Shown here one piece after another: positions 16,839-25,648 of a stretch of 64,000 nucleotides of DNA (position 1 is its first letter; every line of letters starts with the position of its first letter). The stretch lies in contig NZ_PITQ01000005.1 in NCBI RefSeq assembly GCF_002834385.1, positions 248,001 through 312,000 of the forward strand. The letters run 5' to 3'. The position numbers were made by a program, and so were the translations under genes. Below the pieces are notes generated by a model that was not told the origin of the DNA, did no database searches, and worked only from the letters and a program-made list of their open reading frames with translations. Origin of the DNA: Rahnella sp. AA (GTDB taxonomy: Bacteria > Pseudomonadota > Gammaproteobacteria > Enterobacterales > Enterobacteriaceae).

Positions 16839-18821
16839 TCATAAAGGCTGGCAGAATTTCTGCTCGAATTCTTTTTTCGACAGCGGAGCAGAAAATAAAT
16901 ACCCCTGCCCGAGCTGAATATTTTCTTTCAGTAACCACAAGCGCTGCGCCTGCGTTTCTACCCCTTCCGCAACCAGCTGAATGTCCATCGCGCGGGCAAT
17001 CGACGCCACAATATTCACCATGACTTCATCCTGTGGCAGAACGCTGACAAAACTGCGGTCAATTTTGATCACATCAATGGGCAAAGAGCGCAGACGGTTG
17101 AGATATTCCAGACCTGAATACCCCAAACCAAAATCATCCAGTTCAATAGAAACACCGACCGCACGCAGTTCACTGAGCAACAAAAGGGCGCGATCGAGAT
17201 CTTCAATCCGCGCCGTTTCGGTAATTTCCAAAACCAGCTGGCCCGGATTAATTTTGTAGCGGCTCAGCAGGCTGCGCAGTTCCGGCAGGAAATTACGCTG
17301 CTGCACCTGAGCACCGGAGAGATTGACCGATAACGGCAGCGCAATACCGCGCTGTTGCCAATCCGCCAGAATCTGGCAGCCCAGCTCCAGGATCTTGTAT
17401 CCCAGCAGGCTCATGACACCAATTTCTTCAGCAAGGATAATGAAATCACTTTCCAGGCCGTAGCGGCCGTCCGCCATTTTTCGGCGCAGAAGCGCTTCGG
17501 CACCGACTACCGCGCCGGTCTCCATATTGACCTGCGGCTGAATAAACAACGTGAAATCGTTCTGTTCCATTGCGTGCAGAATGTCGTTTTCCTGCAATAA
17601 ACGTTTCTGGATCTTTTCTGTCAGTTCCGGCTCAAAGAACAGGATCTGATTTTTGCCCTGCTGATAAGCCGACACTCTGGCCGCCCGCGCATTGGACATC
17701 AGTTGAGACGCACTTGACGGCGTTTCTCCCGTGTACTGAACAATGCCGATACTGCCCGTCGGATGTAATGACATGTTACCGGCATCGCTGGTCTGCGGCG
17801 CATTAATACGCTCCATGACCTTTCTTGCCAGCCGCATCGCCATAAAGGGCCGCGGAATATCACCTGCCAGTAATGCAAATTCGTTATAGCTCAAACGCGC
17901 CATCAGGCAATTCTCCGGCAGTACCTCCATAATCGAAGACACCAGCGGACAATCTACGTGGCCGTCATCACGCAGGCTTTCTATGCCGATCAACAGCAGA
18001 TGGAAGCCTTTTTCCGGTTCCGGAGAATTCAGCCGGTGTTGCAGGCGCTGCATAAACTGCTCTTCATTATTCAGGCTGTTTTCCGCAGGCAGAAGCACAT
18101 CATTGATATTTTGCTGTAGTTTTTCCAGTTGCTGCTGGTTGCGGTTGTAACTACGGACCAGCATGCCAATTTCATCGTCCTCGTGACCTTCCGGCATACC
18201 TAACTGATGATAAGCCACATCACTTTCCGGCAGGGATTCCAGCTCACTGGCAATGGTTCGTAAGGGCTTAACAATCAGCCGGTTAATAATCCAACTCAAT
18301 GAAATGGTCAGGATAAGCGCCAGCAGCAGGTAAGTCGTCAGCATGGTTGATAAAGCGCTGACGATGAACTGATACATCCGGTAGGAATCGGCCTGAAGGA
18401 CCAGATAAGCCAGCGGTTTAGGGGCTTTAGGGCTTGCGGCAGCGGAATAAAGAGGGACTGAAATCGTGACCGGCAAATTGAAGCCACGGATAACCCACCG
18501 GGGCACTGGCCGGCCAGGCGGGAAATGCGTATGCAACGCGGCAATCTGGTTTGGCATCACCACGTCAGCGCGGCTAAGAATACCCACCGGTTGCAGTGTG
18601 TTAAGGATATCCTGTGTCTCTTCCAGATCGACATCCAGCACCGCTTGCGACAAAGGCTCTCTCACGGAATGTGCAATGTTTTCAAGTTGCTGGGCGTAGT
18701 CGTCCCTCCGTTGCTGTACAAAATGAAACAGCTGGATGACGATAAAGATACAAATGGTAATTGCAGCAATACTGGATACCGCTGCCATTTGTTTGATCGT
18801 TAATGAACGCCTGACCCGCAA
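16839..18821 (-). CDS. pdeK: PdeK (YhjK)/HmsP-like phosphodiesterase with GGDEF-EAL
   Basis: A 660-residue inner-membrane protein: helix at about 13-32, periplasmic domain to ~165, second helix ~170-195, a HAMP-like linker, a degenerate GGDEF domain (SYNEF instead of GGDEF) and an EAL domain. The EAL residues look intact: AEALLRR, LSGAQ, ELDDFGLGYS, IKIDRSF and AEGVET, so it should break down cyclic-di-GMP. Homologues are E. coli YhjK (662 aa) and Yersinia HmsP, which limits biofilm formation. The start is TTG at 18821 with GGAGAATTAAG upstream. It is divergent from the cellulose operon, a natural target of its signal. Confidence 0.92.
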   Translation of the reverse strand: MRVRRSLTIKQMAAVSSIAAITICIFIVIQLFHFVQQRRDDYAQQLENIAHSVREPLSQAVLDVDLEETQDILNTLQPVGILSRADVVMPNQIAALHTHFPPGRPVPRWVIRGFNLPVTISVPLYSAAASPKAPKPLAYLVLQADSYRMYQFIVSALSTMLTTYLLLALILTISLSWIINRLIVKPLRTIASELESLPESDVAYHQLGMPEGHEDDEIGMLVRSYNRNQQQLEKLQQNINDVLLPAENSLNNEEQFMQRLQHRLNSPEPEKGFHLLLIGIESLRDDGHVDCPLVSSIMEVLPENCLMARLSYNEFALLAGDIPRPFMAMRLARKVMERINAPQTSDAGNMSLHPTGSIGIVQYTGETPSSASQLMSNARAARVSAYQQGKNQILFFEPELTEKIQKRLLQENDILHAMEQNDFTLFIQPQVNMETGAVVGAEALLRRKMADGRYGLESDFIILAEEIGVMSLLGYKILELGCQILADWQQRGIALPLSVNLSGAQVQQRNFLPELRSLLSRYKINPGQLVLEITETARIEDLDRALLLLSELRAVGVSIELDDFGLGYSGLEYLNRLRSLPIDVIKIDRSFVSVLPQDEVMVNIVASIARAMDIQLVAEGVETQAQRLWLLKENIQLGQGYLFSAPLSKKEFEQKFCQPL

Positions 18822-19379
18822 CTTAATTCTCCATAAACCACCAACCCGATTTACCCGCCCACCTTAACAGGAGCAGCACTTCTGCGCAGTATACCTTATA
18901 ACGCGTTATTTCGAGGCTAAACACGGCGTTTTGGCTATAAAAAACAACACGTTTCCCGAACAGGAATCTACACTGAATATTAATTACGTTATTTAACTTA
19001 CGGAAAACATACATTATCAGGCGTAACCGGATAACCCGTAATATAAGAACATCCTGACTTCAGCGCCACTAATGAAGTTAGTGTGCTATGCATCACACAA
19101 AACACAAACAATTCGTCTGCATTAAGGCAAATATACAGCAAAACAATGTTAAAAACCTTTTATGGCAGTGAGTTATACAGCCCCTGTTTTTTATGCGGAA
19201 AATCCTATTTTTTGTAAAAAGTGCTCTATGCTGTAAAAGAACTGATATATTAAGAAGAGTCTCATTCCCACAAAAAACTTTAATAAAATTAAACTTTTCA
19301 CACTCTTTGTTAGCGACCGTCCCAGGTCGTTTTGACGTCCAGAAAACACCGATATATATAATCCTACCGGGCGGGATTT
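18822..19379. other. Upstream region of the cellulose operon (no gene)
   Basis: This 558-bp AT-rich gap separates pdeK from bcsO. I see no convincing gene. It holds an inverted repeat CACTAA-tgaag-TTAGTG (19067-19083) and, about 45 bp before bcsO, a small hairpin CGACC/GGTCG followed by TTTT (19314-19333), which could attenuate transcription into bcs. No clear sigma-70 or FliA promoter can be named with confidence. Confidence 0.5.
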
Positions 19380-20162
19380 ATGAATAAATATGATGATATT
19401 AAACGTTTTATGGATAAGACGAAGGTAGAACAGCTTGATTATAAAGAGCTTAATGAAAAAACAACGGGTGAATCCATTACCGGTTCCATGAACCAGTGGA
19501 CGTTAATTAAACAAGTATCAGCCAGCGAAGAACTCGCCGGGCCGCTTGATAACGGTCGCTCGACACAACCCACGCCTCAGTCCATTTCAGCGGATGAGTT
19601 TTCGCTTTCTGCTGCACGGCCAGTGTCTGAAAACCACGAGCCACAGCCACCGGCGGCCTCGTCCATAACGCAGGTGCAAAACACGCCGCTGTCGTCAGAA
19701 GTTCCCCCTCCGGCAGCCGGTTTCGGTTTGCTGGATGCGCTGCGTGAAACACTGCCGCCAGTCGCCGCTCAACCTGCGCCAGAGCCAGTGCGACCTGTAC
19801 AACCCGTACAACATCAGCCTGTTCACACAGCGCCAACGCTGCACGCACAATCGGTCATCCCTGACAGCGGTGCGGGCCTGCTCGATTCGCTGCGTAAAGC
19901 GATGCCTGAAGCACCACAACAACCCGTCCAGGCACGGCCAGCGGCACAACAATCTGCGCCGGTTCGCAGCCAGCCTGTGCAAAACACCGCACCGGCCTAC
20001 AGCTCAGCGCCTGCACGCACCCCGGTGCCCGTGGCACCTGCTGATACTGAACAGCGCTTTAAACAGATGTTTAAGCAACGGGCTCCACAGCCTGCCAATG
20101 CTTACTTACATCGCGACACACCGCTTCAACCATTGTTAGAGATGATTGCCTCATGCCGTTAG
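19380..20162 (+). CDS. bcsO: BcsO-like proline-rich cellulose biosynthesis protein
   Basis: A 260-residue cytoplasmic, largely disordered protein, rich in Pro, Ala and Gln. Two near-identical helical motifs, GFGLLDALRETLP (residues 114-126) and GAGLLDSLRKAMP (164-176), are separated by a proline-rich linker. The first ~45 residues carry a pattern (D-I, then LDY, then W-x-L-I) that resembles the small E. coli protein BcsR. Proline-rich partners of this kind (BcsO, BcsH/CcpAx) accompany bcsD and help build the intracellular BcsD scaffold; assignment as BcsO rests on composition and position. It overlaps bcsQ by 10 bp. Confidence 0.75.
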   Translation: MNKYDDIKRFMDKTKVEQLDYKELNEKTTGESITGSMNQWTLIKQVSASEELAGPLDNGRSTQPTPQSISADEFSLSAARPVSENHEPQPPAASSITQVQNTPLSSEVPPPAAGFGLLDALRETLPPVAAQPAPEPVRPVQPVQHQPVHTAPTLHAQSVIPDSGAGLLDSLRKAMPEAPQQPVQARPAAQQSAPVRSQPVQNTAPAYSSAPARTPVPVAPADTEQRFKQMFKQRAPQPANAYLHRDTPLQPLLEMIASCR

Positions 20163-20956
20163 TTTGCGTTTGTTCACCGAAAGGTGGAGTAGGAAAAACC
20201 ACGGTGGCCTCCAACCTGGCCTACTCGCTCGCCCGCAGTGGCAGCAAAGTACTGGTCATCGACTTTGATGTGCAGAACGCCCTTCGCCTTCATTTCGGTG
20301 TGCCTATTTCTGATACCCGTGGTTTTGTTGCCGGTTCAGGTAATGAATCTGACTGGAGCCAGTTTATTCTCAAGGCAGGCTCCAATACGTTCGTATTACC
20401 TTACGGTGAAGTCTCTGAAGATCAGCGGCTGGAATTCGAACATCAGTTAGCCAGCGATCCGCATTTTTTACAGCGCGGATTAAATACCGTCCTAAATTAT
20501 CCGGGTTTAATTATTATCGCTGATTTTCCTCCTGGCCCAAGTCCGGCACTCAAAGCCGTTCAGGCCATTGCCGATTTGCATGTTGTCGTCATGCTGGCCG
20601 ATACGGCGTCATTATCTTTATTGCCGTTAATGGAAAAAAATAAATTAATTGGTACGCCTCTTAATAATAAGAAGGGTGAATATTACGTCGTCAACCAAAG
20701 TGACACACGCCGGACATTAAGCCGCGACGTCACTCAATTTTTCGAACAGCGTTTAAACGAAAGATTATTAGGCACAATCCACAGGGATGAATGCGTGCCA
20801 GAGGCCAACGCCTCACAGCGCTCTATTATTGATTTCAGTCCGGTATCTGCTTCCGCATTTGATATTGAACTGATCAGCAAGAAAGTCGCCGCCATTTTAG
20901 GGATTAAAGTCGGTGATGGTGAATTACACGCCGCACCTAAATCTGGCAGTTATTAA
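20153..20956 (+). CDS. bcsQ: BcsQ (YhjQ), MinD/ParA-like ATPase of cellulose synthesis
   Basis: A 267-residue SIMIBI-class ATPase. The deviant Walker A motif KGGVGKTT is at residues 10-17, and the following VLVIDFDVQNALRLHFG is typical of BcsQ. In E. coli BcsQ is needed for cellulose secretion, works with BcsR and BcsE around the synthase, and has been linked to polar placement. Here it lies between bcsO and bcsA; its ATG overlaps the bcsO end by 10 bp, so the two are probably translationally coupled. The gap to bcsA is 30 bp. Confidence 0.93.
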   Translation: MPLVCVCSPKGGVGKTTVASNLAYSLARSGSKVLVIDFDVQNALRLHFGVPISDTRGFVAGSGNESDWSQFILKAGSNTFVLPYGEVSEDQRLEFEHQLASDPHFLQRGLNTVLNYPGLIIIADFPPGPSPALKAVQAIADLHVVVMLADTASLSLLPLMEKNKLIGTPLNNKKGEYYVVNQSDTRRTLSRDVTQFFEQRLNERLLGTIHRDECVPEANASQRSIIDFSPVSASAFDIELISKKVAAILGIKVGDGELHAAPKSGSY

Positions 20957-20986
20957 CTATCACTGTTAACAGCGACCCCAAAAGCG

Positions 20987-23086
20987 ATGAATAAATTCCT
21001 ATTTTCCTTACTTGTGCTTCTGCTGCTGCCGGTGGCAGCAGTCATCATAATCACCCCAATGGACAGCCAGAAACAGTACATTTTTGGCCTGATCAGTATT
21101 GGGCTTTTATTCCTGCTCGGCATCAGCAAAAACCGTCGTATTAGTGTGGTCATGGTCATTATGTCCATAATAATGTCGACACGTTATATTTACTGGCGAG
21201 CGACAGAAACGTTGCATTTTAATTCAACCATAGAAGCCATCTTAGGGATTGGGTTATTCCTCGCCGAACTGTATGTCTGGGTTATTTTATTACTGGGCTA
21301 TCTGCAAACCACCTGGCCACTGAAACGCACTATCGAACCTTTGCCGGATGACACCAGTCTGTGGCCAACGGTTGATGTGTATATTCCGTCTTACAACGAA
21401 AGCCTGGATGTGGTGCGCGATACCGTTCTGGCGGCGCAATGTATCGATTATCCGAAAGATAAAATCAAAATATATGTGCTGGATGACGGTAAGCGAGACG
21501 AATTTGCCGTGTTCTCCGCCGATGCGGGCGTGGGTTACATCACCCGTGATAACAATGCCCATGCTAAAGCCGGTAACCTGAACCATGCGATGAAACTCAC
21601 TAAAGGCGAGCTGATTTGCGTATTTGACTGTGACCACGTCGCCACCCGCGCATTTTTGCAGGCGACTGTCGGCAGTTTCCTGAAGGATCCCCGTCTGGCC
21701 CTGATTCAGACGCCACACTACTTTTATTCACCGGATCCGTTCGAACGTAACCTTTCCGCTGGCCGTACGATGCCTAACGAAGGTGCGTTATTCTACGGCC
21801 CGGTTCAGCAGGGTAACGATAACTGGAACGCCACATTCTTCTGTGGTTCCTGTGCGGTAATCCGCCGCGTTGCGCTTGAAGAAGTAGGCGGCTTTGCCGT
21901 TGAAACGGTGACAGAAGACGCGCACTCGGCGCTGAAAATGCAGCGTCGTGGCTGGAACACCGCGTTTCTGGATATCCCGCTGGCCGCTGGCCTGGCAACA
22001 GAGCGTCTCGGCCTGCACGTTATTCAGCGTACCCGCTGGGCACGTGGTATGACGCAGATTTTCCGTGTTGATAATCCGTTATTTGGCCGTGGCCTGAAGT
22101 GGCAGCAACGTTTGTGTTATCTCAACGCCATGCTGCACTTCCAGTTTGGCCTCCCGCGCGTGGTTTTCCTGACGGCTCCGCTGGCGTTCCTGCTGTTCAA
22201 CCTGAATATCATTTCCTCATCGGCCAGCCTGATTTTTGCTTATGCGCTGCCGCATCTGGTGATGTCTCTGTACATCAACTCCCGCATGAACGGTCGCTTC
22301 CGTTACACGTTCTGGGGTGAAATCTACGAAACCGTGATGGCGTTCCACCTTATCCTGCCAACGATTGTGACCCTGCTCGCGCCAAAACGCGGCAAGTTCA
22401 ACGTGACAGACAAAGGCGGTCTGCTTGATGTCGGCTTCTTTGACTTCAACATCGTTAAACCCCATCTGATTGTCGCCATCCTGATGATTATCGGTATTGG
22501 CTATGGTGTCGTGCGCGCTGTATTCCATAATTATTTTGCGATTGATCCGAACGTTATCGCACTGAATGTGGCATGGGGCAGCTTCAGCGTCCTGATTTTG
22601 CTGGCGGCGATCGCCGTGGCGAAAGAAACCCGCCAGGTGCGTAAAACCATCCGTATTGATGTGGCAATCCCGGCCATTATTCACTACGCCAACGGAATTT
22701 CGCTGCGCACGAAGACCATTGATATGTCGATGGGCGGCGTGCAACTGGTGACGCCAGATGTGCGTTATCTGGAAGAAGAAATTGAAGAAGTAGAAATCCA
22801 GCTTTCATCGGGCGCTGAGAGCTTCCCTGTGACACAGATTAGCGGCAACAAAGAGCGCATTCGTCTGCAATTTGAAAACCTGCCGCTGTCGAAACGCCGT
22901 GAACTTGTGCGCGTTGTGTTATGCCGTGCGGACGCCTGGATTGGCGAAGAGTATCCGCCGGATAACCCGTTCAAATCACTGGCCAGTATTATCCGTTGTG
23001 TGTTTGAGCTGTTCTACAACACCTGGAAAGAGCGCCGTGCCAAAAATAAACCCGCTGACGCCACCAGCAAGAGTGAAGCAGCATGA
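20987..23086 (+). CDS. bcsA: Cellulose synthase catalytic subunit BcsA
   Basis: Polymerises UDP-glucose into beta-1,4-glucan and passes the chain through the inner membrane. The 699-residue protein has about eight membrane helices around a GT2 domain with VLDDG, FDCDH, TED and QRTRW (the D, DxD, TED, QxxRW set). A C-terminal PilZ domain carries RKTIR (RxxxR) and DMSMGG (DxSxxG), so it should be switched on by cyclic-di-GMP. It lacks the ~150-residue N-terminal extension of E. coli BcsA (872 aa) and is closer in length to the Komagataeibacter type. Its end overlaps the bcsB start by 4 bp (ATGA). Confidence 0.97.
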   Translation: MNKFLFSLLVLLLLPVAAVIIITPMDSQKQYIFGLISIGLLFLLGISKNRRISVVMVIMSIIMSTRYIYWRATETLHFNSTIEAILGIGLFLAELYVWVILLLGYLQTTWPLKRTIEPLPDDTSLWPTVDVYIPSYNESLDVVRDTVLAAQCIDYPKDKIKIYVLDDGKRDEFAVFSADAGVGYITRDNNAHAKAGNLNHAMKLTKGELICVFDCDHVATRAFLQATVGSFLKDPRLALIQTPHYFYSPDPFERNLSAGRTMPNEGALFYGPVQQGNDNWNATFFCGSCAVIRRVALEEVGGFAVETVTEDAHSALKMQRRGWNTAFLDIPLAAGLATERLGLHVIQRTRWARGMTQIFRVDNPLFGRGLKWQQRLCYLNAMLHFQFGLPRVVFLTAPLAFLLFNLNIISSSASLIFAYALPHLVMSLYINSRMNGRFRYTFWGEIYETVMAFHLILPTIVTLLAPKRGKFNVTDKGGLLDVGFFDFNIVKPHLIVAILMIIGIGYGVVRAVFHNYFAIDPNVIALNVAWGSFSVLILLAAIAVAKETRQVRKTIRIDVAIPAIIHYANGISLRTKTIDMSMGGVQLVTPDVRYLEEEIEEVEIQLSSGAESFPVTQISGNKERIRLQFENLPLSKRRELVRVVLCRADAWIGEEYPPDNPFKSLASIIRCVFELFYNTWKERRAKNKPADATSKSEAA

Positions 23087-25569
23087 ATCGACCACGTAAA
23101 CAAACATTGAAGCGCCGTTTATCTGCGGTGCCGGGCGCGTCCCTGCTCAAAAATATCACCACTGGCTTGTTGCTGACATTCAGCAGCCTGCCATTGACTC
23201 ACGCTGAAGAAACGCCTGCGCCAGCGGTCGATCCGGCCACCAGCCTGCCAGCTGCACCGTCATGGCTGCCGCCTGTTACGCCAATGCCTGGGGAGGCGGC
23301 ACCCGCCGCTGCGCCAGTTTCTGCAGGCGATGCACCGCAGGCCGATACCACACCGGTCAATAACAGCGGCACGATACCGGTCACCCCGGGTGCTGACCCG
23401 ACAGCCGCCCCTGCGCCGGTGATACCGCTGGTTCAGCCAGTCACCACCAATGTCACGGTGGCCGAAATGGGCCAGCCGAACGGAGTCACGCTGAGCGGCG
23501 GACAGTTACAGTCAGGGATCATCTTCACCCTGCCAGCGGACGAAGTGGTAACCAATGCACACCTCTCGCTGGCACTGAAAATCTCCCCGGCGCTGATTGC
23601 CAGGGATACCACGCTCGAACTGATGCTGAACGGCCAGCCGCTGGGCAACTTGCCGCTGAATCAGAGCAGCAACGGCGGCGATGTCTATGATCTGGATATC
23701 CCGTCTGCGATGGTGGTCTCAAACAACAACCTGAGCTTTCGCGTGCATGACAGCAACACAATGACCTGCGAGAAAGATCAGTCGGATAAGTATTGGGTCA
23801 CAATTTTGCCGACCACCAGCATTGGTCTGGAAGGCCAGCAGCTGAATATTGGCCTCAATTTGGGCAATTTCCCGCGTCCGTTCTTTGACGGCCTGCAAAT
23901 GCAGGAATCCAAAATCACCATGGGATTCTCTGCATCGATGAAGCCAGGGGATGTCAGCGCTGCGGCGATGTTCTCTTCTTATCTCGGCATGTTGTCCGAT
24001 TATCGCAACGTCGATTTCCCGGTCATTTTGAACGACCTGCCGGATAAGAACGGCATTCTGTTTGGTAAGCCAGGGGATAAAATCGGTTCTCTGACCCTGC
24101 CTGCCAGCAACGGCGCCTCAATTCAAATTATCGATAACCCGATTAACCCGGTTTATAAATTGCTGCTGGTGTTAGGCAACGACGATAACGAGCTTCGTCA
24201 GGCCGCTTACCGCCTGATCAGCGGCGGAATGCCAAACAACGTCGCTCATCTGGATGTCGCTCAGCAAACCATTCCGTCGAGCAAACCCTATGACGCACCG
24301 CGCTGGATTGACACGTCACGCCCGGTCACCCTGGGCGAACTGGCAGGCAAAGATCCGGATTCTCTGATTTCCAACGGGATTTATCACGATGGTATCCAGG
24401 TGGCATTCCGTGCCGCACCTGACTTGTTCATGTGGGACGGGCATAACATCCCCGTGCACATTGATTACCGTTTCCCGACCGAAAACTGGATTGATGAAGA
24501 CAACTCAAGGCTCAATGTTTCCATCAACAGCAACTATCTGCGCAGCCTGACCGTGAACAAAGTCGGTCTGGTGGAGAATATCTGGCGTCGCCTCGGCGGT
24601 GACAGCCGTCAGGAAAGCTACACCATTCAGCTTGCGCCGTACCTGATTTATGGTGATAACCAGCTGCAATTCTATTTCGACATCAAGCCGAAAAAAGATG
24701 CGCCTTGCAGCATTCTGACCAGCGACAACATTAAAAGCCGTATTGATCCGAAATCCTTCATCGACCTGAGCGGAAGTTACCACTTTGCCCAGTTGCCGAA
24801 CCTGTCGTATTTCGTCGGTGCGTCTTATCCGTACTCCAAACTGGCTGATTTCTCAGACACCCTGATGCTGCTGCCTGAAACGCCAACATCGGATGAAATC
24901 CACACGCTGCTGAATCTGGCCGCCCGCGCGGGGAAAGCGACAGGTGTGCCGGTGAATCACGTACAGGTCGCCTTTGGCCTGAAAGGGGATGAGCAAAATA
25001 ATCCGTTGTTTGACCGCGATATTCTGGCCGTCACTACGCTTGGCGATACCGCCTTCAATCAGCAGTTGCTCGCGGATTCTCCGTTCAGCGTCAACGCGGG
25101 TTCGATGGGGGTGAAGACGCCAACTCAGGTTCAGCGCATCGTCGCCTGGCTGACCGGCGACTGGTATCGCCAGCCGGTGGATGCGGACCGCTACCTGTCT
25201 TCGACCGGGGCATGGCGCGGCTTTGTCAGCTACCGTTCGCGCTGGTCTGGCGATCACGTTGTTGTCGTGGCAACCGGCACGGACGATCAGCAATTATTGA
25301 AGATTCATAACGACCTGAAATCACCAAGAATCAACGCCAACGTGCGTGGCGATCTGGCTATCATTACGGATGAAAACGGTATCCGCAGTTTCTCCGTCGG
25401 CCAGCAATTCCCGACCGGGCAAATGCCGTGGTACATGATGGTGGTCTGGTATGCCAGCACACACATCGTGATCCTGGCATTAATTGCCACGCTGGTTTCT
25501 TTGGTAATCGGTCTGAGTCTGTTTGTGGTCCTGCGCCGCCATGCGGCTAAACGTCTGGGCCAGAAATGA
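23083..25569 (+). CDS. bcsB: Cellulose synthase periplasmic subunit BcsB
   Basis: An 828-residue partner of BcsA, required for synthesis and for guiding the glucan across the periplasm. It has an N-terminal signal region (cut probably near THAEE), a Pro/Ala-rich low-complexity stretch at about residues 45-115, the paired carbohydrate-binding and flavodoxin-like domains of BcsB, and a C-terminal membrane anchor (LALIATLVSLVIGLSLFVVL) that docks on BcsA. The Pro/Ala linker is a local peculiarity. ATG at 23083 overlaps the bcsA stop. Confidence 0.95.
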   Translation: MNRPRKQTLKRRLSAVPGASLLKNITTGLLLTFSSLPLTHAEETPAPAVDPATSLPAAPSWLPPVTPMPGEAAPAAAPVSAGDAPQADTTPVNNSGTIPVTPGADPTAAPAPVIPLVQPVTTNVTVAEMGQPNGVTLSGGQLQSGIIFTLPADEVVTNAHLSLALKISPALIARDTTLELMLNGQPLGNLPLNQSSNGGDVYDLDIPSAMVVSNNNLSFRVHDSNTMTCEKDQSDKYWVTILPTTSIGLEGQQLNIGLNLGNFPRPFFDGLQMQESKITMGFSASMKPGDVSAAAMFSSYLGMLSDYRNVDFPVILNDLPDKNGILFGKPGDKIGSLTLPASNGASIQIIDNPINPVYKLLLVLGNDDNELRQAAYRLISGGMPNNVAHLDVAQQTIPSSKPYDAPRWIDTSRPVTLGELAGKDPDSLISNGIYHDGIQVAFRAAPDLFMWDGHNIPVHIDYRFPTENWIDEDNSRLNVSINSNYLRSLTVNKVGLVENIWRRLGGDSRQESYTIQLAPYLIYGDNQLQFYFDIKPKKDAPCSILTSDNIKSRIDPKSFIDLSGSYHFAQLPNLSYFVGASYPYSKLADFSDTLMLLPETPTSDEIHTLLNLAARAGKATGVPVNHVQVAFGLKGDEQNNPLFDRDILAVTTLGDTAFNQQLLADSPFSVNAGSMGVKTPTQVQRIVAWLTGDWYRQPVDADRYLSSTGAWRGFVSYRSRWSGDHVVVVATGTDDQQLLKIHNDLKSPRINANVRGDLAIITDENGIRSFSVGQQFPTGQMPWYMMVVWYASTHIVILALIATLVSLVIGLSLFVVLRRHAAKRLGQK

Positions 25570-25648
25570 AAAGCGTCGGCTTTATAACAAAAACAATGAA
25601 GATCGCCCCGGTGACGGGCGACTCTCTGGCGATTACCGGAGCTGGAAA

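Noticed and set aside
18823-19387. Short frames in the bcs upstream gap (63 and 64 codons)
   Set aside because: AT-rich, no ribosome sites and no family resemblance; treated as non-coding.
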